This document shows, piece by piece, positions 1-7,832 of a stretch of DNA of 37,291 nucleotides. Numbering within the stretch: the stretch's first letter is position 1; each line of letters opens with the position of its first letter. The DNA is from Gammaproteobacteria bacterium (lineage in GTDB: Bacteria > Pseudomonadota > Gammaproteobacteria > SZUA-229): positions 1 through 37,291 of the forward strand of contig JAOULC010000031.1 in NCBI GenBank assembly GCA_029882215.1, written 5' to 3'. The position numbers and the translations under genes are program-made. The notes under the pieces were generated by a model, which saw nothing but the letters and a program-made list of their open reading frames with translations, did no database searches and was not told the DNA's origin.

Positions 1-1403
<1,403 letters not shown>

Positions 1404-1458
1404 AGCGCGGCGATATTATCATAAACCAGTGAAAATATGGCACGCTTTAGCACTTTTT

Positions 1459-1488
1459 AGAGGGAGAGATTATATAATCTCTCCCTCT
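1459..1488. repeat. Perfect 30-bp palindrome between a DUF1269-like gene and queA
   Basis: The 15-base arm AGAGGGAGAGATTAT is followed directly by its exact reverse complement. It begins 12 nt past the stop codon of the minus-strand gene above it and ends about 55 nt before the queA start. Neither strand has a T-run after the stem, so a classical intrinsic terminator is not supported. It could be an RNA 3'-end stem or a protein-binding dyad. Confidence 0.7.
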
Positions 1489-1500
1489 GCTTAACGAGGT

Positions 1501-2010
1501 TTAGGGAAAGACCGGGAGCGACGCTTCAACACCATGATCAGTCGCCTCAGGGTGAAGGTTTTTAATCATCTCTTCAATCTCAGTAACTCTTGAGCGTTTA
1601 ACATCAACAATCAGCAACAGACTGCCCGCGTTAAGTGCCGGCATAAATGGTTTTAACTGCGTGTTGGGAACATCGACTCCGATCATGCCAGCGATCCAGG
1701 CACCGATACCACCACCAGCCAGACATATCGCTAATATCGCGAAGCCGCCGATTTCCAAACCGGCCGATTGAAAGCTATAAGCAAGGATTCCGGCAAATAA
1801 TCCGGTACCGCCACCGATGGTTATTCCTCGTTCAACAGCCGGAACAAAATCACTGGTTTGTAGTAAATTAGCTTGAGGGAGGTCTCTTGGAACCTGATCG
1901 TCTTTGGCCATAACATGCATTTGTTTATCACTGATTCTTGCTAATAGCAGTTCATTAACAATCATGCGGCAGCTTTGAACGGTGGGTATTACAAAATATA
2001 ATCGTTGCAT
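1501..2010 (-). CDS. Small glycine-rich membrane protein, DUF1269-like
   Basis: The 169-residue protein has an N-terminal soluble part beginning MQRLYFVIPTVQ. Two hydrophobic, glycine-rich segments follow, roughly residues 65-85 (GITIGGGTGLFAGILAYSF) and 88-110 (GGFAILAICLAGGGIGAWIAG), and then a soluble C-terminal domain (LLLIVDVKRSRVTEIEEMI). This layout resembles the uncharacterised DUF1269 family, in which a glycine-zipper-like hairpin separates two alpha/beta halves. The start at 2008-2010 is chosen because AAGGAG lies at the proper distance upstream. The longer in-frame extension of 21 residues has no comparable signal. No enzymatic motif is visible and the function is unknown. It stands alone between queA and the divergent PstS-like gene. 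Confidence 0.8.
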   Translation of the reverse strand: MQRLYFVIPTVQSCRMIVNELLLARISDKQMHVMAKDDQVPRDLPQANLLQTSDFVPAVERGITIGGGTGLFAGILAYSFQSAGLEIGGFAILAICLAGGGIGAWIAGMIGVDVPNTQLKPFMPALNAGSLLLIVDVKRSRVTEIEEMIKNLHPEATDHGVEASLPVFP

Positions 2011-2352
2011 GGGTACTCTCCTTATCATTAATAAATGTAAATAAAGATACACATATCTGCTATGAGTTCTCACTCACTCCTTTATCCTGACATCCGGGAT
2101 GTCAAAAACGATTTGCTAGCATTAGCCCGACTTATTTTTTCTGTTTGCTGTTATCAAAAATTATCTATAGAGATATTAAGTATAGTCTCTAATTGACTAT
2201 AAATTTTATATTTTTTAAAAGTTTTATTTTGCTTTCATTAAGCTGATTAATGAGCATTTTATGCGCTACATCCACGCGTTGTGAGCTTTTTGATTTTTCA
2301 CCTGCGATAGGTTCATAATATAAATATATCTACTTTACCTTAGGTTGCCCTC
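2011..2352. other. AT-rich intergenic region between divergent genes
   Basis: These 342 bases hold no convincing coding sequence. They contain the Shine-Dalgarno of the minus-strand gene, a small dyad at 2088-2104 (TGACATCC, one base, GGATGTCA) that could be an operator, and a promoter candidate for the PstS-like gene at 2290-2319. I see no recognisable Pho box (two CTGTCAT direct repeats). Confidence 0.6.
2290..2319 (+). promoter_or_regulatory. Candidate sigma70 promoter of the PstS-like gene
   Basis: TTGATT (2290-2295) and CATAAT (2314-2319) are separated by 18 bp, which puts the transcription start about 27 nt before the ATG at 2353. The match is 4/6 and 5/6 to consensus, in an AT-rich background where chance matches are common. 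Confidence 0.4.
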
Positions 2353-3255
2353 ATGAAAATTATTAGCGGTTTACTAAAATTAATATTCATCAATATACTT
2401 ATTTATTTTTCGTTCAATGCACAGGCAACGGAAGGCGATGATCTATTATGGAGTGGTTGTGGTATTACCAAAAAAGCTTTTATGGCTGAATTAGGTAAAG
2501 CCTATACGGCAAAAACAGGGGTTAATGTTGTCATTAAAGGCGGTGGTGCAACAAAAGGTATCCGCAATGCGGCTAATGGCTCAATTGATATTGGTGGTGC
2601 ATGTCGCGCAACAATCCAGAACATCAAAGACGAAAGTGCGGCGTATCAGATTCCGGTGGCCTGGGATGCACTTGTGGTCATTGTCAATAAAGCAAACCCG
2701 GTTAACAGCATCTCGTTTAAACAACTGCAGCAGTTATATATTGGTCAGATTAAAAACTGGAAAGAACTCGGGGGCAATGATTCACCCATAGAGTTATATG
2801 AGCGCAAAGGTAAATTATCAGGTGTCGGACGAACTTTGCGAGAGCTGGTGTTTGCAAATTATGAGCAGGACTTTGTCGTCGCACACACGGTTAACTCTTC
2901 AGGTCCTCTGGAGGAAGGCATTTTAAATAATGTGAATGGCATAGGCACAACCGGTGTCAGCAGCGCAAAAAGACGGGATTTAAAAATCTTAAAACTTGAT
3001 GATAAAGAACCCTCTTACGAGAACATAAAAAATGGTGAATATTTACTTTATCGTCCGCTCTATCTGGTGACTTCCGTACCCAGAAAAACCTCAGACAAAG
3101 TTAAAAAGTTTATCAGCTTTGCATTAAGTTCTGAGGGTAAAGCTATTATCAGAAAAGCCGGAACAGTTCCTTACAGCGATGCCATGTCGTTAGTGATGAA
3201 ACAGTTACAACAATATAAAAAAGCCAGAGACTCCGGCATTTTTTCGAATAACTAG
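2353..3255 (+). CDS. PstS-like phosphate ABC transporter substrate-binding protein (orphan)
   Basis: A 300-residue periplasmic binding protein of the PstS/PBP-like family. A signal peptide (basic start MKIISGLLK, hydrophobic core to about residue 22, cleavage probably after AQA at 23-25) is followed by the usual opening block LLWSGCGITKKAF. GGGATKGIRN and the ADIGGACR-like segment IDIGGACRA form the anion-loop region. FKQLQQLYIGQIKNWKELGG is the classic PstS fold motif, and SSGPLEEGI and INGIGTTGVS-like segments follow. The usual PstS companions pstC, pstA, pstB and phoU are absent, and the next gene is msrA on the other strand. It may therefore feed a distant transporter, act in sensing or adhesion, or bind another oxyanion. 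Ligand identity is inferred only from the family. Confidence 0.85.
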   Translation: MKIISGLLKLIFINILIYFSFNAQATEGDDLLWSGCGITKKAFMAELGKAYTAKTGVNVVIKGGGATKGIRNAANGSIDIGGACRATIQNIKDESAAYQIPVAWDALVVIVNKANPVNSISFKQLQQLYIGQIKNWKELGGNDSPIELYERKGKLSGVGRTLRELVFANYEQDFVVAHTVNSSGPLEEGILNNVNGIGTTGVSSAKRRDLKILKLDDKEPSYENIKNGEYLLYRPLYLVTSVPRKTSDKVKKFISFALSSEGKAIIRKAGTVPYSDAMSLVMKQLQQYKKARDSGIFSNN

Positions 3256-3270
3256 CGTATTAAGAATTAT

Positions 3271-3298
3271 CTCAGCCTGGCCGGTAGCTCAGGCTGAG
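3271..3298. repeat. Inverted repeat after the PstS-like gene
   Basis: CTCAGCCTG (3271-3279) and CAGGCTGAG (3290-3298) form a perfect 9-bp GC-rich stem with a 10-nt loop, 15 nt after the stop codon. No T-run follows on either strand, so it is either a 3'-end stabilising stem or a terminator without a U-tract. Confidence 0.5.
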
Positions 3299-3455
3299 AC
3301 CCCGGTTACATCTCTGTGCGGTGGGTTTCTGATATGACACAAAAGCACCTGCTTGTTTTTTATACCCTTGCCTGCGTCGGTACAGGCTGTCTGCTGCGCG
3401 ATTTACATTACATGCCGCACAGTTTTCAATCGCTACAGACTTGTTGCAAATAATA

Positions 3456-4022
3456 TTAATGAGGGTAAGTGACCCCGGTACCGCCTAGCCCGCAATAGCC
3501 TCCCGGGTTTTTAGCCAGATATTGTTGATGATAGTCTTCGGCATAATAAAATTTTTCGGCGGCTGTGATCTCTGTAGTGATCTCACCATAGTTAGCTGCT
3601 GTTAATGTTTCTTGGTACTGGCGGCGACTGTCTTGTGCGCAATCATACTGCTCACTATCAAGCGTATAAACACCGGAACGATACTGAGTACCACGATCAT
3701 TGCCCTGTCTCATACCCTGTGTCGGGTCATGTGACTGCCAGAAAATAGCAAGCAGATCATTTATACTAATTTTGCTCTGATCATAAACAACCAGCACAGC
3801 TTCATTGTGCCCGGTCAGGCCGCTGCAAACCTCCTGATAGGTCGGATCGGAAGTTGTACCGCCAATATAGCCCACGGCAGTGGTGTACACGCCTTCAATG
3901 TTCCAGAAGCACTTCTCTGCTCCCCAGAAGCAGCCCATGCCAAACACAATCGTTTTCATTCTTGCCGGGAACGGCGGTTTAATATTTGTCTGATTAACAA
4001 AGTGCGTATTAGCTGCGTTCAT
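3456..4022 (-). CDS. msrA: Peptide-methionine (S)-S-oxide reductase
   Basis: MsrA reduces methionine-S-sulfoxide in proteins using thioredoxin-derived electrons. The 188-residue protein contains the catalytic motif GMGCFWGAE with nucleophile Cys31, and then [11 protein letters not shown], the GHNEAV block and YRSGVYTLD. The C-terminal [13 protein letters not shown] supplies a probable resolving cysteine, Cys177. The length fits single-domain MsrA, with no fused MsrB. The ATG at 4020-4022 is preceded by AAAAGGAT at a good distance. It is monocistronic, with a roughly 280-nt AT-rich region between it and the divergent 64-aa gene. Identity is secure. Confidence 0.96.
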   Translation of the reverse strand: MNAANTHFVNQTNIKPPFPARMKTIVFGMGCFWGAEKCFWNIEGVYTTAVGYIGGTTSDPTYQEVCSGLTGHNEAVLVVYDQSKISINDLLAIFWQSHDPTQGMRQGNDRGTQYRSGVYTLDSEQYDCAQDSRRQYQETLTAANYGEITTEITAAEKFYYAEDYHQQYLAKNPGGYCGLGGTGVTYPH

Positions 4023-4231
4023 TTGTGCATCCTTTTGAGTCTTGCTTATAAAATATACAGTATAAATACATACCGTTTATCGGATTATTAATATTCAATA
4101 ATATTGGATTATTTGAATATATTGTTGAATTTTCATAAGAAAATCAATTAGATATACAGAATATAAATATATACCTAGGGATAACCCCTAACACTTCGTC
4201 ATCACCGCAGTCAATTGGGCCTTATTTAAAA

Positions 4232-4260
4232 TTTATACTGCCATAAATCTCCTATATAAT
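4232..4260 (+). promoter_or_regulatory. Sigma70-type promoter of the 64-aa gene
   Basis: TTTATA (4232-4237), a 17-bp spacer and a perfect TATAAT (4255-4260), followed by CGCGCCC. The predicted start is near 4267, giving a roughly 35-nt leader that carries GAGGAAA before the ATG at 4303. Confidence 0.6.
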
Positions 4261-4302
4261 CGCGCCCAATTCGATATTAATTCAATTTATGAGGAAATAG
4301 AA

Positions 4303-4497
4303 ATGCGTGATTCAGATACAGATGCCTGTTGCAAATATGCATACGCAATAGCTTTAACGGGCTTTAATGGCGCTGGTATTATGAATGAAAATGGAGAGAT
4401 AATTCCTGTTACAGAGAACATGGTTGTCAACGCTGTTAATCAGGTACATTCAGCATGGGATGCGACACGTGAACTAAAGCAGGCTATTTTGCGCTAA
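4303..4497 (+). CDS. Small conserved-looking hypothetical protein (64 aa)
   Basis: I do not recognise this protein. It has 64 residues, no signal peptide and no transmembrane segment. An adjacent cysteine pair lies at the N-terminus (DACCKYAYA, Cys9 and Cys10), followed by a small glycine-containing patch (LTGFNGAGIMNENGEI) and a predicted helical C-terminal half (VVNAVNQVHSAWDATRELKQ). Coding is supported by a well-placed GAGGAAA ribosome binding site, a TATAAT promoter at 4232-4260 and an intrinsic terminator 25 nt after the stop. Together these make a complete monocistronic unit. The N-terminal cysteine pair could bind a metal or take part in redox, but this is speculation. Confidence 0.7.
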   Translation: MRDSDTDACCKYAYAIALTGFNGAGIMNENGEIIPVTENMVVNAVNQVHSAWDATRELKQAILR

Positions 4498-4521
4498 TAC
4501 CCTCGCTTAAGTACTTCTATC

Positions 4522-4551
4522 AAAAAAGCCCTGCTTAGTCAGGGTTTTTTT
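4522..4551. terminator. Bidirectional intrinsic terminator overlapping a gene end
   Basis: A6-GCCCTG, loop CTTAGT, CAGGG-T7. The plus strand ends in seven Ts and the minus strand in six, so it can stop the 64-aa gene and the convergent DUF523 gene. The stop codon of the DUF523 gene (4535-4537) falls in the loop of the hairpin, so this terminator lies partly inside coding sequence. Confidence 0.85.
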
Positions 4552-5038
4552 GTGTGAGTTGATGAATAAACGCTAATCTTTTCATATCATCAGAAAAGCC
4601 CTGTTCGTCGATAATAATCAGATCAGGTAATAAGGCTTTCAGTTGCGCAATAAATATACCCGACGCATTCTCATGTATATTCAAGCCGTCACAATGTAGC
4701 TTGGTGGTCTGATAACCACAGCTAGGTGAGCCTTTTTTATTAATAAGCGCTGTCAAATCCGGGTGTAACTCTGAAAAACGACGTGCATACGCAGACAGTG
4801 AGTCGGTATAATCCTGTGTCATATCATCTCTGCGCCGGGCTCTTATTTGGCTGTTAACCATATCCAGTTGAATTGGTGGTCGTGGAACTCCCATGCCAGT
4901 TTCAACTTCAGGACAAAACGGGATAAGCTCATAACGCGAGTTTACAAAAGCAGATATTTCAGAACTGTATTTAGCAGTGCCATCATACCTGACACGCTCA
5001 CCCAGCAGGCAGCGACTGACAGCTACTTTAACTTTCAT
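4535..5038 (-). CDS. DUF523 family protein
   Basis: A 167-residue cytosolic protein of the DUF523 family, whose function is not established. Family hallmarks are the N-terminal VAVSRCLLGERVRYDG, the central FCPEVETGMGVPRPP, and GSPSCGY with a conserved cysteine. The two conserved cysteine motifs suggest metal or redox chemistry, but no reaction is known to me. The ATG at 5036-5038 gives the canonical MKVKVAVSRC start. An upstream in-frame TTG at 5048-5050 would add four residues and has no better ribosome binding site. It is 44 nt downstream of the tandem-thioredoxin gene on the same strand, so cotranscription is plausible. Confidence 0.85.
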   Translation of the reverse strand: MKVKVAVSRCLLGERVRYDGTAKYSSEISAFVNSRYELIPFCPEVETGMGVPRPPIQLDMVNSQIRARRRDDMTQDYTDSLSAYARRFSELHPDLTALINKKGSPSCGYQTTKLHCDGLNIHENASGIFIAQLKALLPDLIIIDEQGFSDDMKRLAFIHQLTQKNPD

Positions 5039-5082
5039 ATGTCTAATCAACCATGGTTTTGGCTTTTTGCTAAACAGATATA

Positions 5083-6099
5083 TTAATGATCTGTTTTGCC
5101 ATTGGATATGCGCCAGTCCTGAAAGCTTGAATGAGACTGATAACCTTTGGAGTTGATGAAATCTAAAACACGCCCCAGACGGTTCACCCAGACAACTGAG
5201 TCGATGCGAATAATTTCCTGACCGGTTTCATCAAAAAAGATGATGGTTGGTGAGTAATGGAGTGCCAGCTTTTTTCCCCATGCATTGACGGTTGTTTTTT
5301 CACCCTCAGGAGTAACAATCAATTGTGAGCTATTTAGTTCAAGCTGAATGACATCCAAATTTTCCAGCTGCTGACGAATAAGCGGATTTTCCAGCGGATT
5401 TGAGTGCAGAACATCGCAGGCATGGCAGTGTTTTTTCTCAAAAAAAACAGCCAACGGCCTTTCGGCTTTGAAGTGCTTCCGGCTTAAATTATAAGGCGGC
5501 AGTTCAAAATAAGGCTGGTTATTTAAGTTCTCTTTGCCATTTTCATCGAGAGCCTCGTTAGCCAGTGACATATAAACTGAAAAAGACTGTTGCTTATAAT
5601 GTTCATCAGCAACGTATTCCAGAGCCGCCATGAAACGATAAGGCTGTTGATAACCTGATAACTTTAATACCAGCTCCTCTTTCAGGTTATAAAATAAAAG
5701 AGAAGGCGTGAAATTTGTTTGCATTTTTATAGAGTACTGTTTTTCATCGTATACTAATCCATCGAAATCAGTGACTGATTTGATTCCTTTAGTATCAATT
5801 GCAACCACATCAAAATGCTTGTTTGTATAGAATACGATGTCGTCCCTGCTCCAGTTATTTTCAATCAGTGCTTTACAATAGGGGCAGTCTTTACGGCCAA
5901 AGTACAGTATAAGGCCTTTTTTTCTCGCCGATTCGGCATCAATGATGTCATCTTTTAAATCGAGAAAACTGAGTTTAAACCAGTCTGGTAACTGAATAGT
6001 CTGACTAAGTGTTTCATCTGAAAACTGGAAATCATCCGTGTCAGGATAGGCTGAGAAACTAAGTGTCAACAGGATCAACGAATAAATAAAGGTTTTCAT
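5083..6099 (-). CDS. Secreted protein with two thioredoxin-like domains
   Basis: A 338-residue protein with an N-terminal signal peptide (MKTFIYSLILLTLSFSAYPD). It has two consecutive thioredoxin folds. Domain 1, about residues 40-165, carries the active site DCPYC (Cys72, Cys75) and the cis-proline segment NFTPSLLFY. Domain 2, about residues 200-325, carries HCHAC (Cys225, Cys228) and HYSPTIIFF. Both CxxC pairs and both cis-prolines are intact, so both domains could be redox active. The fold resembles SoxW/DsbD-gamma type thioredoxins of the periplasm. No transmembrane partner such as DsbD/CcdA is adjacent, so the electron source is not visible. A role in reducing periplasmic disulfides is an inference. 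Confidence 0.85.
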   Translation of the reverse strand: MKTFIYSLILLTLSFSAYPDTDDFQFSDETLSQTIQLPDWFKLSFLDLKDDIIDAESARKKGLILYFGRKDCPYCKALIENNWSRDDIVFYTNKHFDVVAIDTKGIKSVTDFDGLVYDEKQYSIKMQTNFTPSLLFYNLKEELVLKLSGYQQPYRFMAALEYVADEHYKQQSFSVYMSLANEALDENGKENLNNQPYFELPPYNLSRKHFKAERPLAVFFEKKHCHACDVLHSNPLENPLIRQQLENLDVIQLELNSSQLIVTPEGEKTTVNAWGKKLALHYSPTIIFFDETGQEIIRIDSVVWVNRLGRVLDFINSKGYQSHSSFQDWRISNGKTDH

Positions 6100-6298
6100 A
6101 TATTAATTGTGAGTCATCATGCAGTGACTGTTCCCAGTATGTAAATCTACAGTTTGTGGCATATACAGGCCTTGCTTTAAGTCAACTTAGCAGTATTTAT
6201 GCCAGCTATAATACTCTTTTACCAGCAATATTGTTGCTTAAAGCACAGCTATAAATATGCTACAATTCACTTTTTTTAACCAGACTTACGTGAAACTT

Positions 6299-6784
6299 AT
6301 GACTAAAATTGCAAAAAATACAGTGGTATCGCTGGATTATACACTGACTAATGATGCCGGAGATGTACTCGACAAATCTGAAAATGGTCAGTTTGTTTAT
6401 TTGCACGGATCAAATAATATCATTCCAGGTCTGGAAGCGGCACTGACTGATAAAACTTTAAATGACGAGTTTAAAGTGAGCATTGAAGCTGACGATGCAT
6501 ATGGCCAGAAAGATGACAGCAAAAAGCAGGTTGTCGGTCGTGAGATGTTTGAGCCAGGCAGTCCGATTGAAGTGGGTACACAGTTTCATGCTCAGAGCCC
6601 TGAAGGTGATATGCTTGTGATTACAGTTACTGATGTCGCGGGTGATGAAATCACGATTGATGGTAACCACCCGCTTGCCGGTGAGCGCCTCCACTTTGAT
6701 GTGAAAGTAACGGATATTCGTGAGGCGTCTGAAGAAGAAGTAGCTCACGGACATGTGCACGGTCCGGACGGACATCATCACTAA
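6299..6784 (+). CDS. slyD: FKBP-type peptidyl-prolyl isomerase, SlyD
   Basis: SlyD is a cytosolic prolyl isomerase and chaperone that also binds nickel for metalloenzyme maturation. The 161-residue protein follows the E. coli SlyD plan. The FKBP half opens VVSLDYTLTNDAGDVLD and continues with YLHGSNNIIPGLEAAL. An inserted flap domain follows (EADDAYGQKD to about residue 125, including VDGNHPLAGE-like IDGNHPLAGE). The protein ends in the histidine-rich tail AHGHVHGPDGHHH, the presumed metal-binding end, shorter than in E. coli. I place the start at the ATG 6299-6301 by family alignment. An upstream in-frame ATG at 6257 would add 14 residues with no ribosome binding site. A TATAAT lies at 6207-6212 upstream. 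A strong bidirectional terminator follows. Confidence 0.93.
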   Translation: MTKIAKNTVVSLDYTLTNDAGDVLDKSENGQFVYLHGSNNIIPGLEAALTDKTLNDEFKVSIEADDAYGQKDDSKKQVVGREMFEPGSPIEVGTQFHAQSPEGDMLVITVTDVAGDEITIDGNHPLAGERLHFDVKVTDIREASEEEVAHGHVHGPDGHHH

Positions 6785-6817
6785 AAGCGATATACTGCCT
6801 CTTTATATGCCGTGTTC

Positions 6818-6863
6818 AAAAAGCACCCGATACAATCGAATACTTGTACTGGGTGCTTTTTTT
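6818..6863. terminator. Bidirectional intrinsic terminator between slyD and cmoM
   Basis: AAAAAGCACCC (6818-6828) pairs with GGGTGCTTTTT (from 6851), with a 22-nt loop. T-runs on both strands serve the convergent slyD and cmoM genes. Confidence 0.88.
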
Positions 6864-6881
6864 ATTGCCTGAATAAATAGA

Positions 6882-7649
6882 TTACTCAATCTGGCAGATG
6901 TAATGTATGTAACGCCCCATCATATTAAACGGCTCCTGATGTGCATAGATCGACTCTATTTCAATGATGTCGTCAAATGAGCGATTTTCTTTTAAGTCTT
7001 TTCTTAAGTAATCGTATAAAACACGAACACCTGTTTTTTTAAGTGTTTTAATTTGATGCTTATCAAGCCAGCCGTCCAGCTCTTGCGGGTTGATGGGATT
7101 TATAGGAGTCAGGCCACCCGGATGACCTTTAAAGTCTTGTTGCAGTACTTTTTTAAAGTTGCCTTTGAGCAGATTATAAAAAATAATCGAATTCAGATTA
7201 TAAAACATCAGGGAAATATACCCGCCCGGTTTTAATCTCTTTTTAAGTACCGGGATGATGGCTTGCGGGTCATCCAGCCATTCCAGTACCGCATGAAAGA
7301 TAACCAGATCGTATTTATGATCATGTTGTTCTCCCAGATCCTGTAGAGATGAGTGTATATACTCAATATCGGAAGGACTTGCACTCAGTGTCTGTTGAGC
7401 CATAGCGAGCATATCGGCAGAAATATCGCAAAGCGTCAAAGCTCTGTTTTCTTGCTCCAGTGCTTTAGACACCTGCCCCATACCGCAGCCGGCATCAAGA
7501 ATAGACAGCGGTTTATTGTCTAACAGAACGGGAATATTCTGCAAAATATCATCAACCACGATCTTCAGCCTGATCTGGCCTTTTGCTGTGTTGTAAATGT
7601 TTTTTTTAAACTTGACGCTATGCAGATCAAAATTAGTATCTTTAGACAT
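6882..7649 (-). CDS. cmoM: tRNA 5-carboxymethoxyuridine methyltransferase (SmtA/CmoM)
   Basis: CmoM methylates the carboxyl of 5-carboxymethoxyuridine at the tRNA wobble position, using SAM. The 255-residue class I methyltransferase matches E. coli CmoM block by block. It has NFD...KFKKNIYNTAKGQIR at the N-terminus, the SAM motif LDAGCGMGQV (51-60), LCDISADML, FHAVLEWLDDP, LKPGGYISLMFYN, KTGVRVLYDYLR, and EPFNMMGRYIHYI at the C-terminus. These blocks separate it from generic methyltransferases. GGGTG precedes the ATG at a moderate distance. It is monocistronic and convergent with slyD. It adds to the tRNA wobble modification genes in this window. Confidence 0.93.
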   Translation of the reverse strand: MSKDTNFDLHSVKFKKNIYNTAKGQIRLKIVVDDILQNIPVLLDNKPLSILDAGCGMGQVSKALEQENRALTLCDISADMLAMAQQTLSASPSDIEYIHSSLQDLGEQHDHKYDLVIFHAVLEWLDDPQAIIPVLKKRLKPGGYISLMFYNLNSIIFYNLLKGNFKKVLQQDFKGHPGGLTPINPINPQELDGWLDKHQIKTLKKTGVRVLYDYLRKDLKENRSFDDIIEIESIYAHQEPFNMMGRYIHYICQIE

Positions 7650-7832
7650 AAAACACCCGATAATTGAGCTGTCTATTATAGCCCTAATAGAACTCCGCTA
7701 CATTAATACCGCACATCCTGTAGCAAGTAACTGATTACAGCTTAAGTCGGCACCTTGCCCAGCGGACAAAAAATATTGCTTTCTGAATAATATCAATACT
7801 GATTTTAGAAATATTCAGGTTAAACTAGCACT

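Noticed and set aside
3334-3453. 39-codon frame MTQKHLLVF... on the plus strand after the PstS-like gene
   Set aside because: No Shine-Dalgarno of quality, no recognisable family, and it fits a noncoding spacer between two genes.
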